From Diplosphaera chodatii (lineage: Eukaryota; Chlorophyta; Trebouxiophyceae; Prasiolales; Stichococcaceae): a stretch of DNA of 64,000 nt. The position numbers and the translations under genes are program-made. Under the pieces are notes generated by a model, which ran no database searches, was not told the origin of the DNA, and saw only the letters and a list, made by a program, of their open reading frames with translations. The stretch is taken from contig JAALGY010000020.1 in assembly GCA_032358165.1 (NCBI GenBank), forward strand, positions 186,001 to 250,000, given 5' to 3'. This document shows, piece after piece, positions 1 to 10,151 of the stretch (position 1 is the stretch's first letter; each line of letters starts with the position of its first letter).

Positions 1-94
1 AGCTAAGCCCATTATCGACCAACCCCATGGTTGGGGGATCCCGCAGATCAACATGATGCAGCGGTAGAGTGATGCTGCGCCAGAACGCAGCCAC

Positions 95-625
95 CTTCGT
101 CATGTCGGTGATCTTCTGCTGCACGTCCAGGAAGGTGCTGCGCAGCAGCTGCAGCTCCCGCTTGCCGTTTTCTGACGCCGCGGACTCCTCGAGCTGGTCC
201 CAGTCGAAGTCAGACTTGGCAGCTGGTGCCGAGGCTGCCTTGGCAGCTGGTGCCGGCGCGCCTGTGGCGAAGCTGCGGGCCGGGGCCGACGCCAGCGCCG
301 CGCTGTGCTGCACCTGCGGCGTTCATGTAGCTGGTCAGGCTGCGTAATGGGGACCACTGTGAGCTTGGCAGCACCCCACACCAAGGAGTGCGCTTGCGAT
401 GCCTTGTCCCGCTCATCACCGGCAGCATGCTGAAACTAATAAGCTGGTCAATAGCACGCATAGTCGGGTGGTACATGGACAGCCTTGACAGCACCTGCTA
501 ACCCTGTGATCTACTCGGCATACAAGGTCACCAGGATGGCATGAGGATCAAGATCCCACAGAGGAGGCGTGGGCACTGCAGGGGCTCACATGGCTAGCGA
601 CCCGCCGTGCCACAGTCCTCAGCAT
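95..625 (-). CDS. Mitochondrial ATP synthase subunit d-like protein, 5' part (gene runs off the left edge)
   Basis: Exon 1 is 590-625 and exon 2 is 95-307 (or 313). They join in phase 0, and the next donor (gtggct) follows at 94. Exon 1 starts MLRTVARRVASH, a basic amphipathic mitochondrial presequence. Exon 2 continues with an Ala-rich stretch containing ARSFATG and then FDWDQLEESAASENGKRE, followed by a long helix (LQLLRSTFLDVQQKI). This layout resembles plant ATP synthase d subunits, which have IDWDGMAK followed by a predicted coiled coil, so a peripheral-stalk role is inferred. The remaining exons lie outside the window. The presequence is clear. The family call rests on a short similarity, and another mitochondrial coiled-coil protein is possible. 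Confidence 0.45.
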
Positions 626-1251
626 GGTGCCGTGCGCGCCGCCCGGCACAGAGGCAGCAGGACCGAGGTGCGGTGCCCACTGATGGCCACAGCCAGTAGC
701 AACCCCTGGCAACTGCTCGATGGCAGTGCCACCCTTCTGCACAGCACACCAGGGTACACTGACACTCGCTGCAGGGAATAAGCTTCTGAGCTGCGATCAG
801 CGTTGGGCTGGGTTGAGATGCCCGACGCAGTCTACAAGCTGGTCTTCATGGCCTGGGATGTCAGCCCTGTTGGATGCTCTAAGCAGTTGCAGCCGCGGTC
901 GAGGTGCAGCCCGTCGATGCGCCGATACGCACCGGGGAAGTGCAACATATCAGGCTGTTAGATCCTTCTCGACACGTGTTAGTAGTATCAGCGTATATGA
1001 TCCGTTGCCGGCAGTATCACTTGGTATAAGACCATGTGCCATAACAACAGCTTCGATACACGCCGGACTGTTATTCGTCATAGCCCGTAAACATGATGCA
1101 GCAGAGGACACAGTCGCTTCCAGGGGCGCCCAACCGTCTCGGCACCTACGGCTGCCAGCCGTATGATCAGGTGCTGCAGCGCTTGCGCACATGACCAGCG
1201 ATTGTGCAGGGGCACACAAGCGATATATGAACAACTCATAAATCCACGCAG
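626..1251. other. Upstream region between two divergent genes
   Basis: This is the shared 5' flank of the ATP-synthase-like gene (-) and the coiled-coil gene (+). Early exons of the latter probably lie here: an ATG at 824 opens a peptide starting MPDAVYKLVFMAWD that runs into a possible gt donor. I could not carry the reading phase from it to the firm exon at 1252. No clear promoter element was recognised. Confidence 0.3.
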
Positions 1252-2015
1252 ACAAAGCGTGGTTGGACGTTGTTCCGCGGCAGGAAGCCGCGCAGCAGGA
1301 ACTCAGGTGCCTGGTGAACGTAATGGTGGACGACTGCACCTGCCTGCTGACGAACTTGCCCACACACAGCACCGCAAACGAATACAGACAATATATGTGG
1401 CTGTGGATTGCAGATGAGGTGCTGATAAGCTACCAGCAGCAGGAGATGGCGGCCATGCGCCAGAGACTGGATCAGCAGGTGCGCTTGCTGACAGTACTAC
1501 ACCCAGAAGCCTGCGCCACCACCTGCGGAAGTGTCAGTTTCAGGCCATGAGCATATTTGCACATGAAAGGTCTGTTGCGGCTCATCGTGACCACAGCTTG
1601 GGCACCGAGTGCACTCCGTTTGTGTGGCAACCCCCCAGGACGGCGAAATCCAGCAGCTGCTGGCGGCGCGGGAGCAGGGGGCTGGAGCCGAGGGGCACCT
1701 GCACGAGCGCCTCAACTTCGTGGCCTTCAAGTACCAGCTGCTGATCGACATGGTGCGTGGCAGCCGCCACAGCCTGGGCCAAGATGCAGATCGTGCCAGA
1801 TGCGCTGCTCACACATGTGGCATGGGCTAGCAGCTCTTCCTGAGTTTGCATCGATCCTTTCTAGAGACAATCACATCTGTTTCAGCGTATCATATCGTGA
1901 GGTGCAGTGGGCGCTGCGGGTGCTGGACAATGAGGAGCTGGGGGCACGGCGTGTGGTCGCATCCGCCGGCACATCCGACCACCTGGTGGACTTGCGACCA
2001 TCCTCCGGCATCTAA
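1252..2015 (+). CDS. Coiled-coil protein, C-terminal exons (function unknown)
   Basis: Exons 1252-1478, 1639-1752 and 1908-2015 splice in phase and end at TAA 2013-2015. The encoded peptide is dominated by Gln/Glu/Leu/Arg heptads (for example QQQEMAAMRQRLDQQ, then EIQQLLAAREQ), continues with LNFVAFKYQLLIDM, and ends in a short Ser/Gly-rich tail. These are hallmarks of a coiled-coil scaffold or tether. No enzymatic motif is visible and I do not recognise the family. The 5' end is unresolved, so the protein is longer than the 138 residues read here. It is transcribed away from the ATP-synthase-like gene and towards the zinc-knuckle gene. Confidence 0.5.
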
Positions 2016-2402
2016 GTTCCAGCCGGAGAATGCTGCACACCGCATCGTGCCAGTCACGAAGGCGGTCTTCTATACGCATACACCAGGGCACTAAAATCCT
2101 GACAGTGGGTTGAGGAAGGATCGATCCTACAGCCAGTGCCCTTTCTGACGCCGATTTGTGCAGGATCCCTTTGCATCCGCTAATCTCTTTCACTCGAGGT
2201 GCTCAAACCATCCTTAGATATGATCGGTGTCACGCCAGAACCCCCAAACCAACAGTCAGAACAAACCAAATCTACATGTTGTCACAGCACCGAACATCAG
2301 TCATCCTCATCAGTAGGTGCCTGATGTACATATACAAGCCTCGGGTGAGGAGCATACAGGGCGGTCCTACGCCGCTGCATATGGTCTGAAGCGCTCCATG
2401 AT
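2016..2402. other. Convergent intergenic region
   Basis: This is the 3' flank shared by the coiled-coil gene (+) and the zinc-knuckle gene (-). I see no gene, repeat or RNA in it. Confidence 0.4.
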
Positions 2403-4974
2403 CTACACCTCCATGCTAGCTGCGCCTTCACCGGCTGGAGCAGGCCGGTCAACCTCCCAGGCACCCTGCAGTGCCTCGATGCAGGGCGGCTCCTTGTGAA
2501 CCCGGCCGCCGCTTGCGCCGGCGCGCAGGTGGTCCGTCAGCCGCTGCCGCCAGCTGCCGCTGCTGCTGTGGCCATCGGCGGCGGGGCCCTCGTAGTGCCG
2601 TATGCGCTCGCCTGCCATGTGGGACAACACTGCTCGCAGCAGCGCCTCGGCAGGATGTGCCGTCAGCGTGGGTCATCAGCATGTCAGGCAAGTGCAATGC
2701 CGCCATGTGCAGAACCGTCCCGCGCACCACTGAAGTTGAGCAGCGAGCGCAGGCCGGCGCCCAGCGCCCACCCCGCAGCACGCAGCGCCGCCAGCTCGCC
2801 GCCCGACAGGCTGGCCACGTCCAGCGGCACGTCCGACAGCAGCGCGCCCTTCGTGACGCCGCGTGCGCTCAGCACTGCCACCAGGCGCTGCACCTGCAAA
2901 AGATCTTTTGTGTGATCCAATTGCTTCCCGTACCGATTGCGCGACTCAGCTGCACCACTGTGCATGGGGCCGTCCACTTTCGACATGCAGGATGGAGGAG
3001 GCGCCGGCTGTGTTGGCCTAGAAAGGATGCTTCCTGCAGGCACGTGCACCCATACATTGCACCCTTCAATGACCGTGTCAATGGTGTAGCCGATGCGCAG
3101 CTATGGACAGGCCGCACCTGGGCGGCCACGGGCATGGGGCTCTCCAGCTCGAAGAAGTAGGTGGCGTGGCCGTACTCGGGGACCTCCACCACGATGCGGT
3201 GCGCCGCCTCGAACACAAACACAAACGCGCGCAGCGCCCTGCAGCAGGCAAAGCTGGCCGTCGTCACGCGAGCACAGCAAGCATTTGTGGCCGCTGACAG
3301 GGCGCCGCCAACTCGTGTGAGGAGTGTGCCGCCTCAAAGCCCCGGCGCAACAGCGCCCGCATCATTCCCGGCCATGGCCACTTGATGTCGAGATGCAGGT
3401 CATCTTTCACAACAGCAACATGACGGTAGCTCGCCTGCACCAGCCCCACAGCAGCGGCTCGCCCCGTGATGCCGCCTCCTCGGCCAAGTCTACAAGCGTC
3501 TCCAGCGCCGCCAGCGGCCGCTGTCCCGCCCTGTGGCTGCTGCCGCCCTCGGGACAACCGCCACCGCCGCCGCTGCCGTGGTCTGCTGCATCTGAAGGCG
3601 TGCTGCTGGCGTCGGCGGCGCCGCGGCTGCGCTGCTCGTCAAGAGAGGCCCGCAGCGCGCACCAGAAGGAGGCCGGCCCCTGCGCCGCCGCCGCCGCCGG
3701 AAACAGCCGCTCGAGCGCCCGGGTGACCCCCGAGAAGGCGTCGCCTGTGGCCCCCAGCGCAGGAGCTGTGCTGCTGACGCCTTGGCCGGTGTGGCGCGAT
3801 GCTGTTGTGCTGGCGCCGCTCACCCGCTGCGGCGGCGGCACCTGCAGCACCGCCAGCCGCGGCATGAGCTGGTGCGACCGCAGGTCGGCCAGCAGCTCCG
3901 GCGCATCATCCTGCAGAGGCAACAGAAAGCTCGCACCACGGTCATGTCAAGCAGCAGGGGCAGCAGCCTGCGCTGCCGATCAGACAGCCGGAACCGCTGC
4001 CGCAGATCCCTGCACGGATCCAGGGTAGCTGCGACCAAGTGTTCTCACCTTGAGCGCCGTCAGCGCTGCCTGGCAGCTGTCCTGCGGTGCCCGCCATCGC
4101 TGCCGGTTGGGTGATGACGCGCCTGCTGATGGGCCCCCCAGAGGGTGCATGGGTGCCGCCCCACCCTCTGTGGCCGTGCTGCCGTCGCCTGCCTCGGCAG
4201 CCTTGGGCCCAGCACGCCGCTCATCCTGCTGCTGTGGCGGCGACTGCGCAGCACGCAGCGCTGAAACGATGTCGTCCAACCCGCCCTCCTCATCTGCCCA
4301 CCATTAGGAGCCAGTGAATGCCACTCGACGCGCAACATGGGCTCTTCAATTGGGGCGACATTGTGGAAGTCGACTTTGCCATCATACCTCTACAGGCGTC
4401 ATGACAGTGACGACTCACAGCACGACCGTGACAATGTTGTGGTACAGTGGCAATCAGCATCAGCTGGCAGAAACCCTCAGGAAATGCAGCAGCACCAGAT
4501 GCAGGTTCCTGTGTTGCCTGACGATGATTCCCTGCTGGTGCTGACACACAGCAGCAGCAGCTGATACATGAATCCAGGTGCGGAGGGAGATGCACAATGG
4601 ACCCACCAACTTCCACCAGTGGACGCTTGACGCTGGCTGCATTCTGGCTGCGTGTGTGATCCCTGCTGGCAGTGTGGTGCTGCGCGTGGCCGCGCCCCTG
4701 ACTGCCTCCCGCAGCCGCTGCCGCTGCCGCAGCTGCAGGCGCGTCCTGGGCGCCAGCCTGAGGCGCAGCGCGCTTGCCCTTCTTGCGCTTGCCTTTCGGG
4801 TCGTGCCTTTCGGCGCCGCCCTTCGCCGGCCCCGCGCACTCGCGCTCCCAGTGCCCCCGCTGCCGGCAGCGGCCGCAGGTGTGCCGCAGCCGGCGCACGG
4901 CCTTGCACGCCTTCTTGGTGTGGCCCCCCTGCAGCGGCGCCCTGCACCTCGGGCACGTCGGGCACGCCTGCCGC

Positions 4975-5007
<33 letters not shown>

Positions 5008-6761
5008 CACTGCGGCAGCTGTGGCTGCTGGCCGGGGTGCCTCTGTGGGTGCTTTGCCTGTGCACGCTGTTGCACCGTGTGCACATGGCTCTGCCACTGC
5101 TGCTGCGAGCTGCTGTGCTGGGGTGGCACCCGCTGCCCATTGCCGCAGGCAGCAGGCAACACACCGCAGCCAGAGGCAGCATGCGACCCTGGGGCAGCGC
5201 CTGGCAGCGGAGTCGGCTGCGGCAGTGCTGCTGGCATGGGCGGCGGCGGCGCTGGCAGCTGACGCCCTGCAGATGGGGACTCCCCAGCCATGCTGCAGGG
5301 TGGGGCTGGCGGCGCAGCCGCCGCCAGTTTTGCACCAGGCGAGGCATTTGTGGCCAGTGCCCCCTGGTGCTCGGCCGGGGAGCGAGTTGGAGTACCGGAG
5401 CTGGGCCTAGCATGCGTCAGTCCTGTGCGCTGGCCGCCCGCGGCAGCTGCGCCATCCGCGCCTGCTGCATGACGAAGCGCTGTGCAGGTGGCGTGAAGGG
5501 AGGCCGCTGCTTTGGCTGAAATCGGGGCCACGTGCGCTGGTTCGAGGGCTGGCCGCTTGGCAGCAGTGGCTGCATCCGCAGCGCCCGCTGCAGCGGCCTC
5601 GGGCTTGCGCTTCGTCCCCTGCCGCACCTCTGCTGACGGATGCGCCACTTTGCCCGCCAGGGCAGGTTGGCGCTCTGCATGTTGCTGCCAGCTCGCCGGC
5701 TGCGCTACAACCTGAGGGGCTGGAGGCTCGGCTGCCGATGGCACCTCCGGCTGTGCAGTCCCTTGCTGCTGCAGGGTGGGGCTGGCCGTCCCCGCCGGTT
5801 CCGCCTGCTGCGAGGGCAGCTCCGCCTGCTGCGCAACCATCATCTGAGGAGGCGCCGGCGCGCCACAGTCGGCTGCTGGTGCCGCGGCTGCGCCTGCGGC
5901 CGGGGCGGCGGCTGCAGCGGCCGCCTGCGCCGCCCGCAGATCCGCGATGAGCTGCTGCGCATGCTGCACCCTGCGCGGAAACATCGCCCCTGGACTCAAC
6001 AGATGATCGGCATGCTGAACAACTAGCACAACACACTGACCAGAACTTCGTCTCGGACCTATAACCTCAGAATGGGCCGCTGGCTGTTGGGAGGAGCGTC
6101 TCCGCACCTGGTGTCCAGCGCGGCCTTGGCCGCACTGGCAGCCGAGCGAGCTGCCTCCAGCGATGCGCGCACCCCCAGATTGCGACTGCGCAGCAGCACA
6201 ACCTGGGTTGAGCATTGCGAAGGGGGTAAGCACCCCACGAGCAATACAGAGCTGCTACTGCAGCCTGCCACAGGCACAGAACTGCAGGCTTGGTGCCAGA
6301 GATTCTCCCACAGCAATATGTAGTCCCTGCAGATGCAGCGCTGGCCACCTGTGGAGCGCCTGGGCCTCTGCCAGTTGCCGCTGGATCGCCTTCTCCTGCT
6401 TTGCCAGCGCCTCCTCCCTGCGGCAATATTCAGCAGTGATGTCACCGCAGTGGTAGCAGCAAAGACTGCCGTGGGAGCAGCTTCGCACTCTAGAAAACTC
6501 AAGCCAGAGTGCAGCGCCATGCATGCAGCTGCGGCCTGCGGCAGCACCGAAGCCGTGTGCCACACGCCTGACTGTGAGCGCCAGCTCGCGGGCCTGCAGC
6601 TGCCGTTGCAGCTCCTGAACGAAGGCTGGCAGCAGCGGCATGGGTGCTGGCTGCGTGCTGCTCAGCGCGCCATGCTGTCCGCTCACTGCCGCAATCGCAG
6701 CTGTGCGTGCAGAAGCACAGCTTCAGTGCCTCACCTCAGGAGCGTGTGCTTGTGCATGCAT
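2403..6761 (-). CDS. Coiled-coil / zinc-knuckle protein with unassigned C-terminal domain (924 aa model)
   Basis: Ten exons keep one frame: 6735-6761, 6568-6674, 6349-6417, 6108-6185, 4706-5970, 4049-4293, 3441-3910, 3118-3238, 2728-2893 and 2403-2629. Residues 10-90 form a coiled coil (REEALAKQEKAIQRQL and similar). One long exon then encodes an Ala/Pro/Gln-rich region with a 10-residue polyglutamine tract, a CPTCPRC motif, and a zinc-knuckle-like CGRCRQRGHWEREC followed by a Lys/Arg-rich patch, together suggesting nucleic-acid binding. Residues 516-924 read as a compact folded region (for example LWGWALRAFVFVFEAAHRIV and EVPEYGHATYFFELE) that I do not recognise. Two junctions use GC donors (introns 6418-6567 and 4294-4705). 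The start is the last in-frame ATG of exon 1; more upstream coding sequence is possible, and the long low-complexity exon could hide a second gene boundary. Confidence 0.55.
4977..5006 (-). repeat. (CAG)10 microsatellite encoding polyglutamine
   Basis: Ten perfect CTG units on the + strand, read as Gln codons in the minus-strand zinc-knuckle gene just before its CPTC motif. Likely to vary in length between strains. Confidence 0.9.
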
Positions 6762-7915
6762 GCGCAAATGCGGTTGATAGCGAAGGACCAGCGCTGCCGG
6801 CGACAGGGGACCCAGTGTGACGCACCCTTTCACTGCCGCGTCAGCAGGCGCCAACGATCGGCGAGACGCAGCGCGCCAGGTCGAAGAGCTGACATCACGG
6901 CCTGTAGCGGTGCAGCGTGTGCACTCCTGACGTCGTAGGACCCTCAACTGCACACGTCCGAGCTGGCACCCCCAGATTGCTGAGCTCAGGTATACATGTT
7001 TGCAATTTTCAGGCAGCCCGCCCTGCCGTTTGGCAGGAAATGTACTTCATACAGGGACGGTGTTGCTCAATGATTGTGAGCGCGATCAAGTGCCAAACTC
7101 TGAAAGGTGCAGATGCTGGAGGTTGCGAACAATAAGCTTGCCATCAAAGGCAGCACCGCGGCATCAACACCCCTAACAGATAGCCAGCTGCCGGAAACAA
7201 TGGCTGAAACACTGTGCGTGCAGAACATCGGACGTAACAGCTGACCAACTGAGATGTGCACGTGCTGCTTCTTTTCGAGATGCCAGAAAGCTGTGGTCCC
7301 GTGCGAGTGCAGAACCACAGTGCACGTGATTGCATCATACGATGCAGTATTACTGCAGGTTGCCTCACTTTGGAGGTGCAGCTGCCTCAACGTCGTGGGG
7401 TGAGGAGGGGAGACTGTCAGTGCGTGCAAGTGCGCTGGGAAGCATCTGTCTCAACTGCTTACAGCGACATTTATACTAGCGAGCAGCCCGAGCGATGGGT
7501 CAGAGGAGCCATCGAAAGCTTGCTGGGTGAGGCAGCAATACAGCAGCCACCTGGGTGACTGAGCGCCAATCGTACGCATGTGCGAATCAAACACCAGATT
7601 TGGTGCACCAAGGGCAATGCGGATGTCCGACAAACATGAGCCAAGTTTGGCAGGTCTGACTGAAGTTCAGAGCGGGCAGTAAAAGGAAGCTGTCTACTGC
7701 TGGCGCACCGCACGGAACAGACGCGTGCGGCGTGCAAAGCAACCGAGATGTCTCACATCCGACAAGCAACTTGTGTCCTCACAACTACGTCTATCCACTA
7801 CCTCTGCGACTGGCGCCATCTAGCCGTTCCGCTGCCCCCGGGCCTCTGCATGCGCAGTGCCCGCTGCCTTCTGGTGGTCGCAGCACCTGTGGTAGCTGCT
7901 GCCTGCTGCCGCCGC
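6762..7915. other. Intergenic region upstream of the zinc-knuckle gene
   Basis: This stretch holds the promoter side of the zinc-knuckle gene and the 3' flank of the secreted-protein gene. Open frames here on both strands have no splice support, no domain and mixed codon use, so I call no gene. One or more 5' exons of the zinc-knuckle gene could lie in 6762-6910, where an Ala/Leu-rich frame continues upstream of the chosen ATG. Confidence 0.35.
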
Positions 7916-8806
7916 TCAGACGCACAGCACCGGCAGCAGCGTCTTGCAGCCGGTGGGCACCTCCTGGGTCAGCAGCACCTGCGCCGCCGCCGACAGCTTG
8001 CGGCCGGTGGCAGCGCCCGCGTCCGAGGGGGACCCCACGGCGACGAACGCGTTGCAGGCGGGCGCTGCCAGGGAGGTGTCGAACCACACGGCCTTGTTGG
8101 CGCCCACGCACTTGTTCACGGTCGCGAGCGCTGCGCTGCCGATGGCGGCGCCCTTGGAGCCGGCGAAGATGAGGTCGATGTCGGACAGCTTGAGGCCGGC
8201 GGCCTTGCAGGCGGCGGCGGCCTGGGCGAAGGGGTACAGCTTGGGCAGCACCGTGAACTTCAGGCCGTTGGTGGCGGTGCCCTTGCAGGCGGCCTTGAGC
8301 GCGGCGGCGGCCTTCAGCTTGGGGTCGGCGATGTTGGCCTGGCTGGGGGGCGCGGTCACAACCGGCTTCACCGGCTTCTTCGTGGGCTTCTTGGTGGGCT
8401 TGGGCTTGGAGGCGACCGGCTTGGCGTTGACGGCCGGCTGCGGCTTCACGACGCACGTGCCCTTGCCCTTGACCATGATGTAGCCGGTCTTGCACACGCA
8501 CTTGGTGCCGGACTTCATGTAGGTGTTGCCGCAGGTGACGCAGGAGGTGGCTGTGCACAGGGAGCACCCCAGGCCGTACTGCCCGAACTTGGCGCACGCC
8601 TTGCCGGTGAAGGTCTTGACCGCCACCTTCTTCGGCTTGGGCGTCGGCTTCGGCTTCAGCTTGGGCACGTTCTTGAGGTTGACCTTGGCCGTGGGCTTGG
8701 GCTTGGCCACCAGCAGCGACCGGCCGGTGTCCTCGGCCTGCGCCGCCGCCGCCGCCACGAACGCGAATGCGAAGACCGCCAGGAAGGCTGCTGCGCCGCG
8801 GGCCAT
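7916..8806 (-). CDS. Secreted Lys/Pro-rich, Cys-rich protein (296 aa, intronless)
   Basis: A single uninterrupted frame starts with a classic signal peptide (residues 1-23, hydrophobic core AAFLAVFAFAFVAAAAA). Two Lys/Pro-rich linkers (KPKPTPKPKK; KPKPTKKPTKKPVKP) flank a Cys-rich module containing GCSLCTATSCVTCG and KCVCKTGY. The C-terminal 150 residues are Ala-rich with paired cysteines (AACK, CKAAG, NKCVG, GCKTLLPVLC). The layout fits an extracellular or wall protein, with the Lys/Pro stretches acting as extended spacers. The CxxC-type module resembles those in the glycoproteins at 27-37 kb, although spacing differs. It is the only gene here with no intron and has very strong GC3 codon use, which suggests high expression. 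Exact function is unknown. Confidence 0.8.
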   Translation of the reverse strand: MARGAAAFLAVFAFAFVAAAAAQAEDTGRSLLVAKPKPTAKVNLKNVPKLKPKPTPKPKKVAVKTFTGKACAKFGQYGLGCSLCTATSCVTCGNTYMKSGTKCVCKTGYIMVKGKGTCVVKPQPAVNAKPVASKPKPTKKPTKKPVKPVVTAPPSQANIADPKLKAAAALKAACKGTATNGLKFTVLPKLYPFAQAAAACKAAGLKLSDIDLIFAGSKGAAIGSAALATVNKCVGANKAVWFDTSLAAPACNAFVAVGSPSDAGAATGRKLSAAAQVLLTQEVPTGCKTLLPVLCV

Positions 8807-10151
8807 TGCGCTGAGTGCTGCTGGACTGTGCTGCGTTGGTGCGCCTGCTGTCGAGGGTCACAGTGCGGGCGAAGGGCCGCTTGATGGAAAGACTCGCGCT
8901 GCGACCGTGCAGATGTTGATCGTAGGACAACTGTGCGAGCTTGTGTGGCAGCTGCTGCGCGTCGGCGGGCGACGGCTGGGTGTGCGGGCTGGTGCGTTGG
9001 TGTGGCGTGAGCAAGGGGGCAGCTGCTGCAAAGGTGTGGGGGAGGCTTGAGGCTTTGGAGAGTTAGGTGTGAGTGAGAGAAGAGAGTTGTGAGGCTGGGG
9101 CACCAGTGCGGCCGCTTATCACTGGCTGCAGTAGTCTGATGTATTTGGTACAGGCCATCGTAGCGTTCGTCATCAAGTAACCTGCCGCGCAGGACGCACC
9201 CCGGCCGTATGATCAGTACGGGGTGACGTCCGCATCACGTGGCGCCAGCTAGCAACCTAAGAATCTGAGTCCTGCAGCTGCTTGGCACCAATGTAGGCGC
9301 AGAGCGGCGCAACTGTGCCGTGTGTAGCCATACTGCGAACATCTGTGGCGTGCCTGCTGTCCGCAACGGCAAGTGCAGATGAGATGCAAGTACGTTTGGT
9401 GGTACAAAAGGGGATTGGCAGGACAAAAGTGCAGGTGCGCCTGCCAGCTTGCGGGGCGCCTGGGGGACGTCTACGGACGGCATGACATGCTTGCGGGTAT
9501 CATACACCGCTCGATCTGCGCGCGTTTCCGGTGCGGGCGTGTCAGCTGTTGGCTGCTGGCGCGTCCATGCCCCAGCAGGCCCCTTTCGCTTAGAAAAACC
9601 GGGGCCGTTGGTGTGCAGGACCGATGCAAGTGCCGTACGTACACGATCTTTGCAGATTCGTCCGGAAAGGTCTGGAATGATACAGATGTCCGGAAAGTTG
9701 CCAAGCAGACAAGATCGATCGCGAGCTACCAATGCCAATGCATCTAAACAAATGTGGCAACAGCAAACCCCTAGCGCTGCCGCTGTGCGTACCAATCAAA
9801 GCCAAAAGCCGCTATACATTCACAGATATTCCATGTTCCGTTCTGCGCGATGTCAACCGCATGAACCCACACGACATGGCGAGACGAAAAATCGTCGCAT
9901 CACACGCCAGCCAGCCAGCGCTGCGCCGTTGTTGACCGGCCTGCGGTTATGACCATGTCACCCTGCAGCACCGCTGCCTTGCATGCCGATGCTGCGGGAC
10001 CTGTGGCCGGCGGTGCGCAGTGCCACGTCTTGCCGGCCTGCATGCGCCCAGTGCCCTGCCATCTGGCAGCTCCAGCGAGCGCAGCAGCACCGCATGACCG
10101 GGTGCTCCAGTACGCTGCACCGCCAAGGCCAAGAAGGATTGCCACGGCGCA
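8807..10151. other. Intergenic region, promoter side of the secreted-protein gene
   Basis: About 1.3 kb between the secreted protein and the stop of the protease gene, both on the minus strand. Several open frames of up to 186 codons occur on both strands, but none has a plausible splice structure or domain. The stretch just upstream of 8806 is pyrimidine-rich on the coding strand, as expected for a leader. No gene is supported. Confidence 0.4.

Noticed and set aside
4306..4396. Attractive peptide (VDFHNVAPIEEPMLRVEWHS) on the minus strand
   Set aside because: It lies between a good gtatga site and the acceptor at 4294 and cannot be joined in phase to the next exon, so it is treated as intron.
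9235..9795. 186-codon minus-strand open frame
   Set aside because: No domain, no signal sequence, poor codon pattern, and it sits in a promoter region. High GC produces long chance frames here.
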